DNA of 64,000 nucleotides from an uncultured Dialister sp. (GTDB lineage Bacteria > Bacillota > Negativicutes > Veillonellales > Dialisteraceae): NCBI GenBank assembly GCA_900541485.1, contig UQJW01000007.1, forward strand, positions 29,245 to 93,244, in the 5' to 3' direction. Made by a program: the position numbers and the translations under genes. How positions within the stretch are numbered: the stretch's first letter is position 1; every line of letters begins with the position of its first letter. The notes under the pieces were generated by a model that ran no database searches, was not told the DNA's origin, and saw only the letters and a program-made list of their open reading frames with translations. Positions 28,263 through 36,826 of this stretch are shown one piece after another.

Positions 28263-28311
28263 CTGGTGGGGCTAAACGGATTCGAACCATTGACCTCTTC
28301 GATGTCAACGA
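28263..28311. repeat. attR: 49-bp repeat inside the intact tRNA-Val
   Basis: Right copy of the direct repeat. It covers the 3' part of tRNA-Val from the CCA end to the anticodon stem, plus one flanking base. Confidence 0.93.
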
Positions 28312-28340
28312 AGCACTCTAACCAACTGAGCTATAGCCCC
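28264..28340 (-). tRNA. tRNA-Val (anticodon GAC), integration site
   Basis: A 77-nt minus-strand cloverleaf: acceptor GGGGCTA/TAGCCCC, D arm GCTC/GAGT with a terminal G-T pair, anticodon stem CTTCG/CGAAG with loop TTGACAT, T stem AATGG/CCGTT and encoded CCA. Anticodon GAC reads GUC and GUU. Its 3' half is restored by the element's att sequence, so the gene should still be functional. Confidence 0.97.
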
Positions 28341-28352
28341 ATATGTGAGATT

Positions 28353-28381
28353 ATTATACATGACCCGTTTTCAAAAATCAA
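28353..28381 (-). promoter_or_regulatory. Promoter of tRNA-Val
   Basis: Minus-strand TTGATT (28376-28381), 17-bp spacer, TATAAT (28353-28358), 12 bp before the tRNA. Confidence 0.85.
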
Positions 28382-28474
28382 TTTCTTCACAACCTCGAAA
28401 ATACGGAACATTACCCATGGTTTATTTCTGAAATAAATCTCTCTTTTTAATTTTTTGCCTTCTTACTTTTTATA

Positions 28475-28500
28475 AAATAAAAATCTCTCATTTGAGAGAC
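28475..28500 (-). terminator. Terminator after the P-loop/Asp23 gene
   Basis: Stem TCTCTC/GAGAGA (28484-28489 with 28494-28499) followed on the minus strand by ATTTTTATTTT, directly after the stop codon. Confidence 0.8.
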
Positions 28501-28502
28501 TT

Positions 28503-29336
28503 TTATTTGGCTACAACAGTTGTAACATTCAATTTTATTGTTTCTAACGACATTCCTGTTGTGTATTCAATTTCTTTCTGTATTTTATCCCGCATCATAT
28601 GAATGAGTCTTTTTATTTCCTGAGGTGTCCCTTGCCTTATCTTCAAATCTATATATAATATGATACCATTTGTCTGACTTCTGCTTCTTTCGCTGGATAT
28701 ATCATAAATCTTGATTTTTTTCATATCTTTTACTGCATAGCGGACAAGGGTTTCTATAACACGGTTAGAAAATGTCAATTTTCCATAGTAGCTGAACACA
28801 GGGCGAACAACAGAACGTTCTTCACTACCTTTTTGCTTTATCGTATCCCTTTTTTTATTTCTGAAAAAGCGGAGTGAATCTACCAAATATCCTTTGAAAT
28901 AGGGCCGGAGTTCCATTGTCGGGACCGGAATTACATGCTTTCCCTCTTTATGCCGTGCTTCTCTTGCCTGTTTTATTTCTTCCGGTTTCGCTACATCTTC
29001 TATGTGGATAAATCTGGACGGTTCCGGCAGTTTCAACCTGTCGGCAATGCGCTGTGCCATTTTATCAGATGTCCCGAGAATCAAAATTTTTGCGGGATTT
29101 ATTTTTATAATTTTTCTCCGCACATCTTCAGCATGAGTATCATCCCAAAACAAGGCTCTACGAACTGCCCCTAAATAGCTGGGTTCTTTTTTTGCTGATA
29201 CTCCCGCAGCTATCCTGTTATGGTAAATCAATATTCCGTCATCAATAATGCAGGACGCCCCATTTTCATATGCAATAACCAGTGCCCTGTCACTTTTCCC
29301 GGAGCCCGGCGGGCCTGTAAATGCAATGGTTTCCAT
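28503..29336 (-). CDS. P-loop ATPase fused to an Asp23-like domain
   Basis: A 277-aa protein with two parts. The N-terminal 160 residues begin with GPPGSGKS (8-15), a Walker A motif of the small kinase/ATPase kind. The C-terminal 100 residues (about 180-277) resemble the Asp23/YloU fold, with the pattern of a YYGKLTFSNRVIETLV start and a final TTVV strand. Asp23-type proteins sit at the membrane in Gram-positives, but their biochemistry is unclear. The gene follows murB by 13 bp and is probably co-transcribed with it. No nucleotide target is evident. Confidence 0.7.
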   Translation of the reverse strand: METIAFTGPPGSGKSDRALVIAYENGASCIIDDGILIYHNRIAAGVSAKKEPSYLGAVRRALFWDDTHAEDVRRKIIKINPAKILILGTSDKMAQRIADRLKLPEPSRFIHIEDVAKPEEIKQAREARHKEGKHVIPVPTMELRPYFKGYLVDSLRFFRNKKRDTIKQKGSEERSVVRPVFSYYGKLTFSNRVIETLVRYAVKDMKKIKIYDISSERSRSQTNGIILYIDLKIRQGTPQEIKRLIHMMRDKIQKEIEYTTGMSLETIKLNVTTVVAK

Positions 29337-29349
29337 AATTACTCCTTAT

Positions 29350-30255
29350 TTATTCTTCGCCTATCATTTGTACTTCTGTTTTTAATTCAACTCCATAGGC
29401 TGCTTTTACGCGGTTTTGCACTTCCCGAATCAATGTAATCATATCATTAAAAGAAGCATTCCCGTTGTTAATTAAAAACCCCGCATGCTTAGTGCTTACC
29501 TGTGCATCTCCTACAGAAAAGCCTTTCATTTGAAGTTCTTCAATCATTTGACCCACAAAATGCCCTTCCGGTCTTTTAAATGTACTTCCTGCACTTTTTT
29601 TATCTAAAGGCTGTTTTTCCCTGCGACGTGCATTAAAATCATTCATGAGATTTTGAATGGCAAGTCTGTCTCCGGGGACGAGTTCTAAGGTAATTTCACT
29701 TATAATCTCTTTGTTCCGCATAAACAAACTGTTCCGATAACTATACCCGATTTCGTCTTTGCCGCGAACCGCCATATCGCCTTTTCCGTCATAAGAAATG
29801 ACGGATGTAACGACTTGCGACATCTCTCCTATATACGCTCCGGCATTCATATATACCGCACCGCCTATACTTCCCGGAATTCCTCCGGCAAACTCCAATC
29901 CGGAGAGTCCGTATTGAGCAGCTGCTTCTGCAACCCGAATTGTCGGTACTCCTGCAGTGACATGGAGTAAATTCCCCTCTTTTTCTATTTTCTGTAACCG
30001 CCCCGTGTAAACGACGAGTCCCCGTATTCCCTTATCCCGAACCAAGAGATTTGCTCCGCCGCCAAGAATAAACAAAGGTATCTCCTCTTTAGAAGCCTCC
30101 TTAATAATTCTCTGCATTTCTTCCGTAGTTTCAGGTATAAGAAAACAGTCGGCCGGTCCCCCGATACCGAAAGTTGTATGTCGCTTCATCGGTTCATTGA
30201 TTTTTATTTGATTTTCTTTTAAAAAAGAAGAAAAAATTTTTACATAGTCAGTCAT
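29350..30255 (-). CDS. murB: UDP-N-acetylenolpyruvoylglucosamine reductase
   Basis: FAD-dependent enzyme that makes UDP-MurNAc for peptidoglycan. The FAD-binding segment ILGGGANLLV is at about 67-76, followed by the GLEFAGGIPGSIGGA region, and the catalytic Ser lies in KSAGSTFKRP, which marks the type II (short) MurB. I start at ATG 30255 (MTDYVK), preceded by AAGGAA; a longer ATG at 30276 has no site. Length 301 aa. Confidence 0.96.
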   Translation of the reverse strand: MTDYVKIFSSFLKENQIKINEPMKRHTTFGIGGPADCFLIPETTEEMQRIIKEASKEEIPLFILGGGANLLVRDKGIRGLVVYTGRLQKIEKEGNLLHVTAGVPTIRVAEAAAQYGLSGLEFAGGIPGSIGGAVYMNAGAYIGEMSQVVTSVISYDGKGDMAVRGKDEIGYSYRNSLFMRNKEIISEITLELVPGDRLAIQNLMNDFNARRREKQPLDKKSAGSTFKRPEGHFVGQMIEELQMKGFSVGDAQVSTKHAGFLINNGNASFNDMITLIREVQNRVKAAYGVELKTEVQMIGEE

Positions 30256-30362
30256 ATATATTTCCTTCATAAACATGCAAACTTATTCTTCTTATTATAG
30301 GGATGAACTATACAATCGTCAATTCATCGCTCTTTTCTCAATCTATACCTGTGCAAACTGAA

Positions 30363-30396
30363 AAAATGCCTGTATCCGTAGAGATACAAGCATTTT
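30363..30396 (-). terminator. Terminator after fumC
   Basis: A hairpin with arms AAATGCCTGTATC/GATACAAGCATTT (one mismatch or G-T pair) and a T-run on the minus strand, 12 bp past the fumC stop. Confidence 0.8.
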
Positions 30397-30407
30397 TCCA
30401 GTTTATC

Positions 30408-31796
30408 TTATCTGTCTACATTTGTCATATCTTTGGCTACAACAAATTGATCATATTCTTTTTCCGTCACATATCCGAGTGCCATTGCCGCTTCTTTCAG
30501 AGAGCTGTTGTCAGCAAACGCTTTTTTTGCAATTTCTGCAGATTTTTCATAACCTATATGGGGCGATAAAGCGGTAACAAGCATCAGCGATTTTTCTACC
30601 AATTCTCCCATTTTATCTTCATTGGCAACCATCCCCTGTGCACAATGAATATTAAAAGAATGGATAGAGTCTCCCAAGAGAATAACAGACTCCAAATAGT
30701 CCTGTGCCATGACAGGGGCAAACACATTTAATTCAAAATGCCCCTGAGAAGCGGCCAAAGATATCGCTGCCTGATGTCCGTGAACACTGCATGCCACCAT
30801 CGTCAGAGCTTCACACTGGGTAGGATTTACCTTGCCCGGCATAATAGATGAGCCCGGTTCATTGGCGGGAATGGTAATCTCCCCTAACCCCGCACGCGGA
30901 CCGCATGCTAAAAATCGTATATCATCAACTATTTTCATGCAATCCATAGCCAAAGCCTCCAGAGCTCCGTGAGAAAATACAAAATCATCACGCCCTGTCA
31001 ATGCATAAAACTTATTCGGTTCCGACACAAAAGGCAGTCCTGTTTCTTTTGCAATTGCTGCTGCCACTTTTTCACCGAAACCTTTCGGACTGTTCAGCCC
31101 CGTCCCGACGGCTGTACCGCCGATAGCAAGTCCCAATAAATACTTTTCACTGTCTTTAATCATATCTCTGCTTTTTTGAAGCATGACGAGCCATCCTGAA
31201 ATTTCCTGCCCAAAGGTAAGCGGAACTGCATCCTGCAAATGGGTTCTTCCAATTTTTACAAGATGCATGTACTCCTCACTTTTCTGTGCAAATGTTTTAA
31301 TTAAATCATCAAGAGGACCATATAATCTTTTATGCAATGTTTCTACGGCAGCTACATGCATGGCTGTCGGGAATGTATCATTTGAAGACTGGGACATATT
31401 TACATCATCATTGGGATGTACTCTCGTTTCACTTTTGGCTTCTTCCAATTTCTTATTTGCAATATGAGCAATAACTTCATTCATGTTCATATTACTCTGC
31501 GTCCCCGAACCGGTCTGATAAATAGCCAATGGAAATTCCGATTCCCACTGCCCTTTTATAATTTCGTCACAGGCCTCGGATATTACTTTTTCTTTTTCCG
31601 CCGATAAGGATCCCGCCTCTAAATTAACAGCAGCCGCACACTTTTTTAAAATGGCAAATGCACGTATAATCTGGACAGGCATACGGTTAATCCCGATTTT
31701 AAAATTTTCGAATGACCTTTGTGTCTGTGCTCCCCACATGTGATTTGCCGGCACCTTAACTTCACCTAACGTGTCATGCTCAATGCGATATTCCAT
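30408..31796 (-). CDS. fumC: Class II fumarate hydratase
   Basis: Iron-free homotetrameric fumarase that interconverts fumarate and malate. The superfamily signature [11 protein letters not shown] near residue 311 is present, as are the SSNDTFPTA and [10 protein letters not shown] substrate segments. At 462 aa the length is typical. The ATG at 31796 (MEYRIE) has AGGAGG upstream; the longer frame would start inside that ribosome site. It reads divergently from the SRP RNA gene. Confidence 0.96.
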   Translation of the reverse strand: MEYRIEHDTLGEVKVPANHMWGAQTQRSFENFKIGINRMPVQIIRAFAILKKCAAAVNLEAGSLSAEKEKVISEACDEIIKGQWESEFPLAIYQTGSGTQSNMNMNEVIAHIANKKLEEAKSETRVHPNDDVNMSQSSNDTFPTAMHVAAVETLHKRLYGPLDDLIKTFAQKSEEYMHLVKIGRTHLQDAVPLTFGQEISGWLVMLQKSRDMIKDSEKYLLGLAIGGTAVGTGLNSPKGFGEKVAAAIAKETGLPFVSEPNKFYALTGRDDFVFSHGALEALAMDCMKIVDDIRFLACGPRAGLGEITIPANEPGSSIMPGKVNPTQCEALTMVACSVHGHQAAISLAASQGHFELNVFAPVMAQDYLESVILLGDSIHSFNIHCAQGMVANEDKMGELVEKSLMLVTALSPHIGYEKSAEIAKKAFADNSSLKEAAMALGYVTEKEYDQFVVAKDMTNVDR

Positions 31797-31950
31797 ACTT
31801 CTCGTGCCTCCTTGCATCTTAATTACACAAATAAAAAAAGCTTTATTTTTATTTTACCATTTCACTAAAAAAACTTCTCCTATTAAGTTTAGAGAATCAA
31901 ATTTTTAATTATAATGTAAAATTTATCTCTTTGTTTTTAAGTCATGAGTT

Positions 31951-31978
31951 TTGCAAATTCCTATTCATATAGTATAAT
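31951..31978 (+). promoter_or_regulatory. Promoter of the SRP RNA gene
   Basis: TTGCAA (31951-31956), 16-bp spacer, TATAAT (31973-31978). The start site near 31985 would give a short 5' leader before the mature RNA. Confidence 0.75.
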
Positions 31979-32010
31979 AATTACCACATGGCTTTGTAAT
32001 TTTGATTTGT

Positions 32011-32119
32011 GACAGTCTTCGGGTCCCGTGCAATGGAATCCCATGAATCCTGTCAGGTCCGAGAGGAAGCAGCAGTAAGTGGTCCTTTCCATGTGCCACG
32101 GTGTATCCTGAAGGCTGTC
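32011..32119 (+). ncRNA. ffs: Signal recognition particle RNA (small 4.5S type)
   Basis: About 109 nt that fold into one long hairpin: 32011-32023 pairs with 32107-32119. The apical part holds the SRP domain IV signature TCAGGTCC, then GAGAGGAAGCAGC, the Ffh-binding region. It lies directly before dnaX, the same order as in Bacillus. The short form without the Alu domain is notable, since Bacillus has the long type. An upstream extension of the dnaX reading frame into this RNA is not real coding. Confidence 0.93.
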
Positions 32120-32194
32120 ATAAATGAGAATTGCAAGGTCTTTTTTAGTATAATAAACATATCAGATAAAAAAAGTTGCTGTATGGAGGTCCTA

Positions 32195-34015
32195 ATGGCA
32201 TATCTGGCACTATATCGTAAGTGGCGGCCCCGTACGTTTGACGAGGTTGTCGGGCAAAAGCATATTTCTATTCCTATCCTGAGAGCATTGGAGCAAGGAC
32301 GCCTGGCCCACGCTTATCTGTTTTCAGGTCCGCGGGGCACAGGGAAAACAAGCATGGCCAGAATTCTTGCAAAAGCTGTAAATTGTTCAAATCCCATGCA
32401 GGGAAATCCCTGTAATACTTGCCCAAGCTGTACAGAAATTAATAACGGATCCAGCATGGATGTCTACGAGATAGACGGAGCTTCTGCACGCGGAGTAGAT
32501 GAAATTATTAAAATTCGCAAGTCTATTCCCACACTCCCGGTATCAGGAAATAAAAAAGTCTATATCATCGATGAAGTCCACATGCTGACGAGAGAAGCAT
32601 TTAATGCTCTTTTGAAAACACTGGAAGAGCCTCCCGAACATGTACTTTTTATTCTTGCAACAACCGAACCGGAAAAAATCCCCCTCACTATTTTATCCCG
32701 CTGCCAGCGGTATGAATTTCACCGGATTTCCGTAAGGGATATAAAAGAACATTTATTATATGTTTCCGAGCAAGCTTCTATCCATCTCAGCCCGGAGGCT
32801 GCCGATTTGATTGCGGTCCGATCAGAAGGCGGTCTGCGTGATGCTCTTTCCTTGCTTGACCAATGCTCCAACGTATCGGATAACAAAGAGCTTTCTGCTG
32901 AAATTGTTTATAATCTTTTGGGGCTGACAGAAAAAGATACCATTATAAATTTATCCCACCATATTTTTTCTTCTGAAAGCGGTAAGGCCCTTCAGCTTTT
33001 TTATGAAATTTTACAAAACGGCAAAGAGCCGGGAGCCATTCTCCGTGATTTACTGGAACATTTCAGAAATATCATGATTTGCAAGATAGATACTAACGCT
33101 CCTGAACTCATATCTTACGGAAGCGCACTGGATATCTTGAAATCTGACTCCCAAAAATTGAGCGAGCCTTATCTGGATGCCTTATTTGCCTCACTTCATA
33201 AAACGATGGCTGACGTAAAAAGAAGCTCTTCCCCGCGCATGAATGCAGAAATGGGATTGCTCCGCTTATGCCGCATAAAAGGCTCTGCAGAACTGGACAG
33301 CCTGGCTGAACGGGTAGAGAACCTGGAAAATAAAGTTTTCAGCCCCTTGGAGAACAATTCTCTATCTTTTGTATCACCATTACCTAAGCCAAAAAAATCC
33401 CCTTCTCCTGTAGTTTCAAAACCCGATAACACCGACAAGGCTCCTTCCGGCGAAAAATCTGACAAGGTTACCCCCTCTGACGGAATTTCAAATCCTGAGC
33501 CGGAAAAAAGTAAAAATCCGGAACCGCAAGTTCCAAAATCACAATTTATTGATCCTGTCGGCTATCCGTCTTTATGGAATCAGTTTACGTCTTACTTACA
33601 ACAAATTCATCGTATTGATATTTGGAGTTGTGTACAAAAAGGAACCTTGATTCTTATTAATAATCACAGAGTAATTGCTTCTCTCCCTCAGCAATTTTTG
33701 GTTTTAGGTGCTAATAATCCGGGGTATCAATCTGTCATTTCTGATGCCTTTGCCCATATTACGGGACAAAGCCTGGAATTCCATGCCGTGCTGAAAGGTT
33801 CTATAGAAGAAAGTTCTGCATTGGAAGAAGCTAAGAATTACTCTCCCATAAATAAAACCGCAAACCTTGCGGATAACGGTTCTCCTGATGAACATACCGA
33901 TGACTATCAATTGCTCTCTCCGGAAGAACTTGATCAAAATAAAGAAAAAGAGCCTGTTTTATCAGAGGCCCTCAAAATTATTCCCCATTGCGATATTTAT
34001 AAAAAAGGTGAGTAA
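32195..34015 (+). CDS. dnaX: DNA polymerase III subunits gamma and tau
   Basis: Clamp-loader ATPase of 606 aa. The Walker A is GPRGTGKTS near residue 45, followed by the Zn-binding Cys cluster (CSNPMQGNPCNTCPSC) and Walker B IDEVH. A long Pro/Ser/Lys-rich linker leads to a C-terminal tau-like region. The start at ATG 32195 (MAYLALYRKWRP) has GGAGG five bases before it. It leads the plus-strand dnaX-ybaB-recR-bofA group. Confidence 0.96.
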   Translation: MAYLALYRKWRPRTFDEVVGQKHISIPILRALEQGRLAHAYLFSGPRGTGKTSMARILAKAVNCSNPMQGNPCNTCPSCTEINNGSSMDVYEIDGASARGVDEIIKIRKSIPTLPVSGNKKVYIIDEVHMLTREAFNALLKTLEEPPEHVLFILATTEPEKIPLTILSRCQRYEFHRISVRDIKEHLLYVSEQASIHLSPEAADLIAVRSEGGLRDALSLLDQCSNVSDNKELSAEIVYNLLGLTEKDTIINLSHHIFSSESGKALQLFYEILQNGKEPGAILRDLLEHFRNIMICKIDTNAPELISYGSALDILKSDSQKLSEPYLDALFASLHKTMADVKRSSSPRMNAEMGLLRLCRIKGSAELDSLAERVENLENKVFSPLENNSLSFVSPLPKPKKSPSPVVSKPDNTDKAPSGEKSDKVTPSDGISNPEPEKSKNPEPQVPKSQFIDPVGYPSLWNQFTSYLQQIHRIDIWSCVQKGTLILINNHRVIASLPQQFLVLGANNPGYQSVISDAFAHITGQSLEFHAVLKGSIEESSALEEAKNYSPINKTANLADNGSPDEHTDDYQLLSPEELDQNKEKEPVLSEALKIIPHCDIYKKGE

Positions 34016-34098
34016 CTTACATTTTATTAAATACCCTTATCACAACGAGAAAAATACTATATAATAATTTAAAGAATAACCCTTAAGGAGGAAGAAAA

Positions 34099-34425
34099 AT
34101 GTTTGGTAATAAGGCACAAATGCAAAATATGCTTAAAAAAGCTCGTAAAATGCAGGAAGATATGCAAAAAATGCAGGAGGAATTAAAACAGCAGACCGTT
34201 GATGTTTCTGTCGGCGGTGGTGCGGTAGCTATCGTAATGAATGGAGAAAAACAAATTGTTTCTTTAAAAATCAATAAAGATGCTATTGATCCCGAAGACC
34301 CGGAGATGTTGGAAGATCTCATTACCACCGCCGTAAATGAAGCCGGCAAAAAAGCTGACGATATGGTTCAAAAAGGTATGAGCAAGGTTACAGGAGGCCT
34401 CGGACTTCCCGGCGGCATGTTTTAA
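34099..34425 (+). CDS. ybaB: YbaB/EbfC family nucleoid-associated protein
   Basis: Small DNA-binding dimer of 108 aa. The helical, Met/Lys/Gln-rich N-terminus, the VSVGGGAVAIVMNG beta region and the Gly-rich C-terminal tail are typical. An AAGGAGG ribosome site precedes the ATG. It sits between dnaX and recR and overlaps recR by one base, suggesting coupled translation. Confidence 0.95.
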   Translation: MFGNKAQMQNMLKKARKMQEDMQKMQEELKQQTVDVSVGGGAVAIVMNGEKQIVSLKINKDAIDPEDPEMLEDLITTAVNEAGKKADDMVQKGMSKVTGGLGLPGGMF

Positions 34426-35015
34426 TGAATAATGATTTAGAACTGGTAGCAGAACAATTTCGTAAACTTCCCGGAATCGGTGTAAAAACAGCAAGAAGAC
34501 TTGCTTATTTTATGCTGGAAAGACCGCAATCGGATGTAGATGCATTCATTCAAACAATCCGGGACGCAAGAAGCAAGGTTTGTTACTGTTCCGCTTGCTA
34601 TAACCTTTCCACCTCGGATCCTTGTGAAATTTGCAATGATGATCGCAGGGATCATTCTCTTATCTGCGTAGTGGAACAACCGCAAGATGTACAGGCCTTG
34701 GAACAAAGTCATGAATATCATGGTCTATATCATGTACTTCATGGTGCTTTATCGCCTCTTGACGGCATCGGACCTGACCAGTTAAAAATCAAAGAGCTTC
34801 TAAACCGTATTTCCAATCATCAGGTGCAAGAAATCATTTTAGCTACCGATCCGGATACGGAAGGAGAAGCTACGGCTTATTATATTGCACGCCTGATTAA
34901 GCCGCTTGGCATTAAGGTGACACGAATCGCAAGAGGCTTACCTGCCGGTGGAGATATCGGATATGCTGACAGCATGACATTGGCCGGCGCCGTAGAAAAT
35001 CGGAAAGAGCTGTAA
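34425..35015 (+). CDS. recR: Recombination mediator RecR
   Basis: Works with RecO/RecF to load RecA at gaps. The 196-aa protein has the N-terminal helix-hairpin-helix (LPGIGVKTARRLA), a four-Cys zinc site (CYCSACYN ... CEIC) at about 54-72, and a Toprim domain with the ATDPDTEGEATA segment. The start overlaps the ybaB stop. Confidence 0.97.
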   Translation: MNNDLELVAEQFRKLPGIGVKTARRLAYFMLERPQSDVDAFIQTIRDARSKVCYCSACYNLSTSDPCEICNDDRRDHSLICVVEQPQDVQALEQSHEYHGLYHVLHGALSPLDGIGPDQLKIKELLNRISNHQVQEIILATDPDTEGEATAYYIARLIKPLGIKVTRIARGLPAGGDIGYADSMTLAGAVENRKEL

Positions 35016-35106
35016 ATATATTCACCCCTTTTGATTTGCCTAAGTACTTTCCTATCCATACCAAAATAGCAGATTTGATATATACAATGTGATTCCCCGC
35101 AGATTG

Positions 35107-35115
35107 TGTTATAAT
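35107..35115 (+). promoter_or_regulatory. Extended -10 before the bofA-like gene
   Basis: TGTTATAAT at 35107-35115, 64 bp before the ATG. No good -35. Confidence 0.4.
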
Positions 35116-35179
35116 GAGAAAGCAAGGACTTTCAGCTTTTAAAAGTCTTAATTCAAATAAATTGTTCAGGAGGTTTATC

Positions 35180-35428
35180 ATGGAAATTATGAGTACAGGC
35201 ATTGTCGGTATCATTACCGCCGTAATTTGTGTATTTATTTTCAGTAAGTTTTTAAGTCTTGCCGTATTCCCGCTTATCGGAAATATCATTGCCGGCGGCA
35301 TTTTATATTACATTTTGGATGCTTTCAGCATTATCCAAATGCACTGGAGCATATTCGATGCAATCGTCATCGCCATCTTTGGTGTTCCCGGTACTATTTT
35401 CATCGCTTTATTGCGTTTATTTTTCTAA
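35180..35428 (+). CDS. bofA: BofA-like small membrane protein
   Basis: An 82-aa protein made almost entirely of two or three hydrophobic segments, with the GNIIAGGILYYILD and GVPGT motifs of the BofA family (pro-sigmaK processing inhibitor). The start at ATG 35180 has AGGAGG six bases upstream, so the longer 104-aa frame is not used. The dnaX-ybaB-recR-bofA order matches Bacillus. In a non-sporulating relative its role would differ from sigmaK control. Confidence 0.8.
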   Translation: MEIMSTGIVGIITAVICVFIFSKFLSLAVFPLIGNIIAGGILYYILDAFSIIQMHWSIFDAIVIAIFGVPGTIFIALLRLFF

Positions 35429-35446
35429 GAAACAAATTTTTTCGCT

Positions 35447-35488
35447 AAAAAAGAGGTTCAATCTCCAAAGACATTGAACCTCTTTTTT
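35447..35488. terminator. Strong bidirectional terminator between bofA and dnaJ
   Basis: A perfect 16-bp stem including A and T runs (35447-35462 with 35473-35488), 10-nt loop. It serves two convergent operons. Confidence 0.9.
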
Positions 35489-35502
35489 CATGTCTGAAAT
35501 GA

Positions 35503-36681
35503 TCAACATTTCTTTATTTTATCAATGATTTTATCCAACCAAGAGCCTTTCCCTTTATACCGGGTTAAGTCTTCCCCGGATAAATTTGCATAATTAAGTA
35601 ACGCCTCTTTTTGGTCTTCTTTCAGCTTCTTTGGTACTGCCACATTGATTTCTACATAAAGATTTCCTTTACGGTTTCCTTGCAAATGCGGCATCCCTTC
35701 ACCGGCAATACGGAAGCGGGTTCCGCTTTGTGTGCCTGCAGGAATTTTTAATTCCACTTCTTTTTCTAAGGTTTTTACATGGATAACACTCCCCAAAGCA
35801 GCCGTGGGGAAAGAAATGCTTTTCCTGCAATACAAATCATCACCTGCACGCTCAAAGTCAGGATCTTCTTTGACATAAATATAAACGTACAAATCACCCT
35901 TAGGGCCGCCCCTTTTCCCGGGTTCGCCTTCTCCTGATACACGCATTCTTACGCCGGAATCAGCACCGGCAGGAATATTGACCTCTATTGTCTTTTGCTT
36001 CCGTTCTGTTCCTGCCCCGTGGCAATTATGACATTTATTTTTAATAATTTTCCCCGTGCCGTCGCAATCCGGACAAGTTACTACATTAATCATTTGTCCA
36101 AACGGACTGTTTCTGACTACACGCTGTTGCCCCGTACCATGACAAGTTTGGCAGGTTTCGACAGATGATCCGGGCTCTGCTCCATTACCATGACAATGAC
36201 TGCAAGTTTCATTTTTTACAACAGAAAACTTTTTACGAACACCTTTGGCCGCTTCCCGTAAAGTTATTTCCATGTCATACCGCAAATCAGCTCCTTGCTC
36301 AGGGCCATTGCTGTTCCTACGACGACCTCCGGTAAACATATCAAATATGTCACCCATATCAAAGCCGCCCTGACCGCCGAAGTTGTTGAAATCAAATCCG
36401 CCAAATCCGCCACCGAAACCTCCCGGACCGGGACCGCCTCCCTGTGATGCCTGCCTGAACGCGTCATGACCTAATTGGTCATACTGTGCCCGTTTATCGG
36501 CATCAGAAAGGACATGGTATGCTTCATTGACTTCTTTAAATTTATTTTCTGCCTCTTTCAGATTATCTTTATTTAAGTCCGGATGATATTTCCGTGCCAG
36601 TTTTCTATATGCTCTTTTGATATCTGCATCGGTGGCATTCTTTTCAACACCGAGCACTTCATAATAATCCCGATTCGCCAT
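35503..36681 (-). CDS. dnaJ: Chaperone DnaJ (Hsp40)
   Basis: Co-chaperone that stimulates DnaK ATPase. The J-domain has the HPD motif (YHPDLN), followed by a Gly/Phe-rich stretch and four zinc-finger CxxCxGxG repeats ([32 protein letters not shown]). At 392 aa it is a class I DnaJ. It is last in the hrcA-grpE-dnaK-dnaJ set, 145 bp after dnaK. Confidence 0.97.
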   Translation of the reverse strand: MANRDYYEVLGVEKNATDADIKRAYRKLARKYHPDLNKDNLKEAENKFKEVNEAYHVLSDADKRAQYDQLGHDAFRQASQGGGPGPGGFGGGFGGFDFNNFGGQGGFDMGDIFDMFTGGRRRNSNGPEQGADLRYDMEITLREAAKGVRKKFSVVKNETCSHCHGNGAEPGSSVETCQTCHGTGQQRVVRNSPFGQMINVVTCPDCDGTGKIIKNKCHNCHGAGTERKQKTIEVNIPAGADSGVRMRVSGEGEPGKRGGPKGDLYVYIYVKEDPDFERAGDDLYCRKSISFPTAALGSVIHVKTLEKEVELKIPAGTQSGTRFRIAGEGMPHLQGNRKGNLYVEINVAVPKKLKEDQKEALLNYANLSGEDLTRYKGKGSWLDKIIDKIKKC

Positions 36682-36826
36682 TAGGGAAACACAATCCTTT
36701 TATTAGTAATAAATAGCTTTGAGCTGTGCTCTTCAGCTCCATCCCCTACTTATCGGAGAATTTTTGGAAAAAGACACAGCCCGCTGCTGATTATTTAACT
36801 ACAATTCATTAATATCCATCATGCAC

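Larger units (their letters stand above)
24624..28311. mobile_element. Compact tRNA-Val integrative element (about 3.64 kb)
   Basis: The element is bounded by a perfect 49-bp direct repeat (24624-24672 and 28263-28311) that matches the 3' half of tRNA-Val. The right copy is part of the complete tRNA gene. Inside are a tyrosine recombinase next to the intact tRNA, an unrecognised 315-aa protein, an 11-unit 20-bp iteron-like array, and several hairpins. I see no relaxase, terminase, capsid, toxin or resistance gene. Both genes point toward the tRNA. It could be an integrated cryptic plasmid, an inducible satellite of a phage or filamentous phage, or an IME that borrows all transfer functions. 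Distance between matching att positions is 3,639 bp. Confidence 0.9.

Noticed and set aside
32009-32194. N-terminal extension of dnaX
   Set aside because: It would run through the SRP RNA. The ATG at 32195 has a ribosome site and the conserved MAYLALYRKWRP start.
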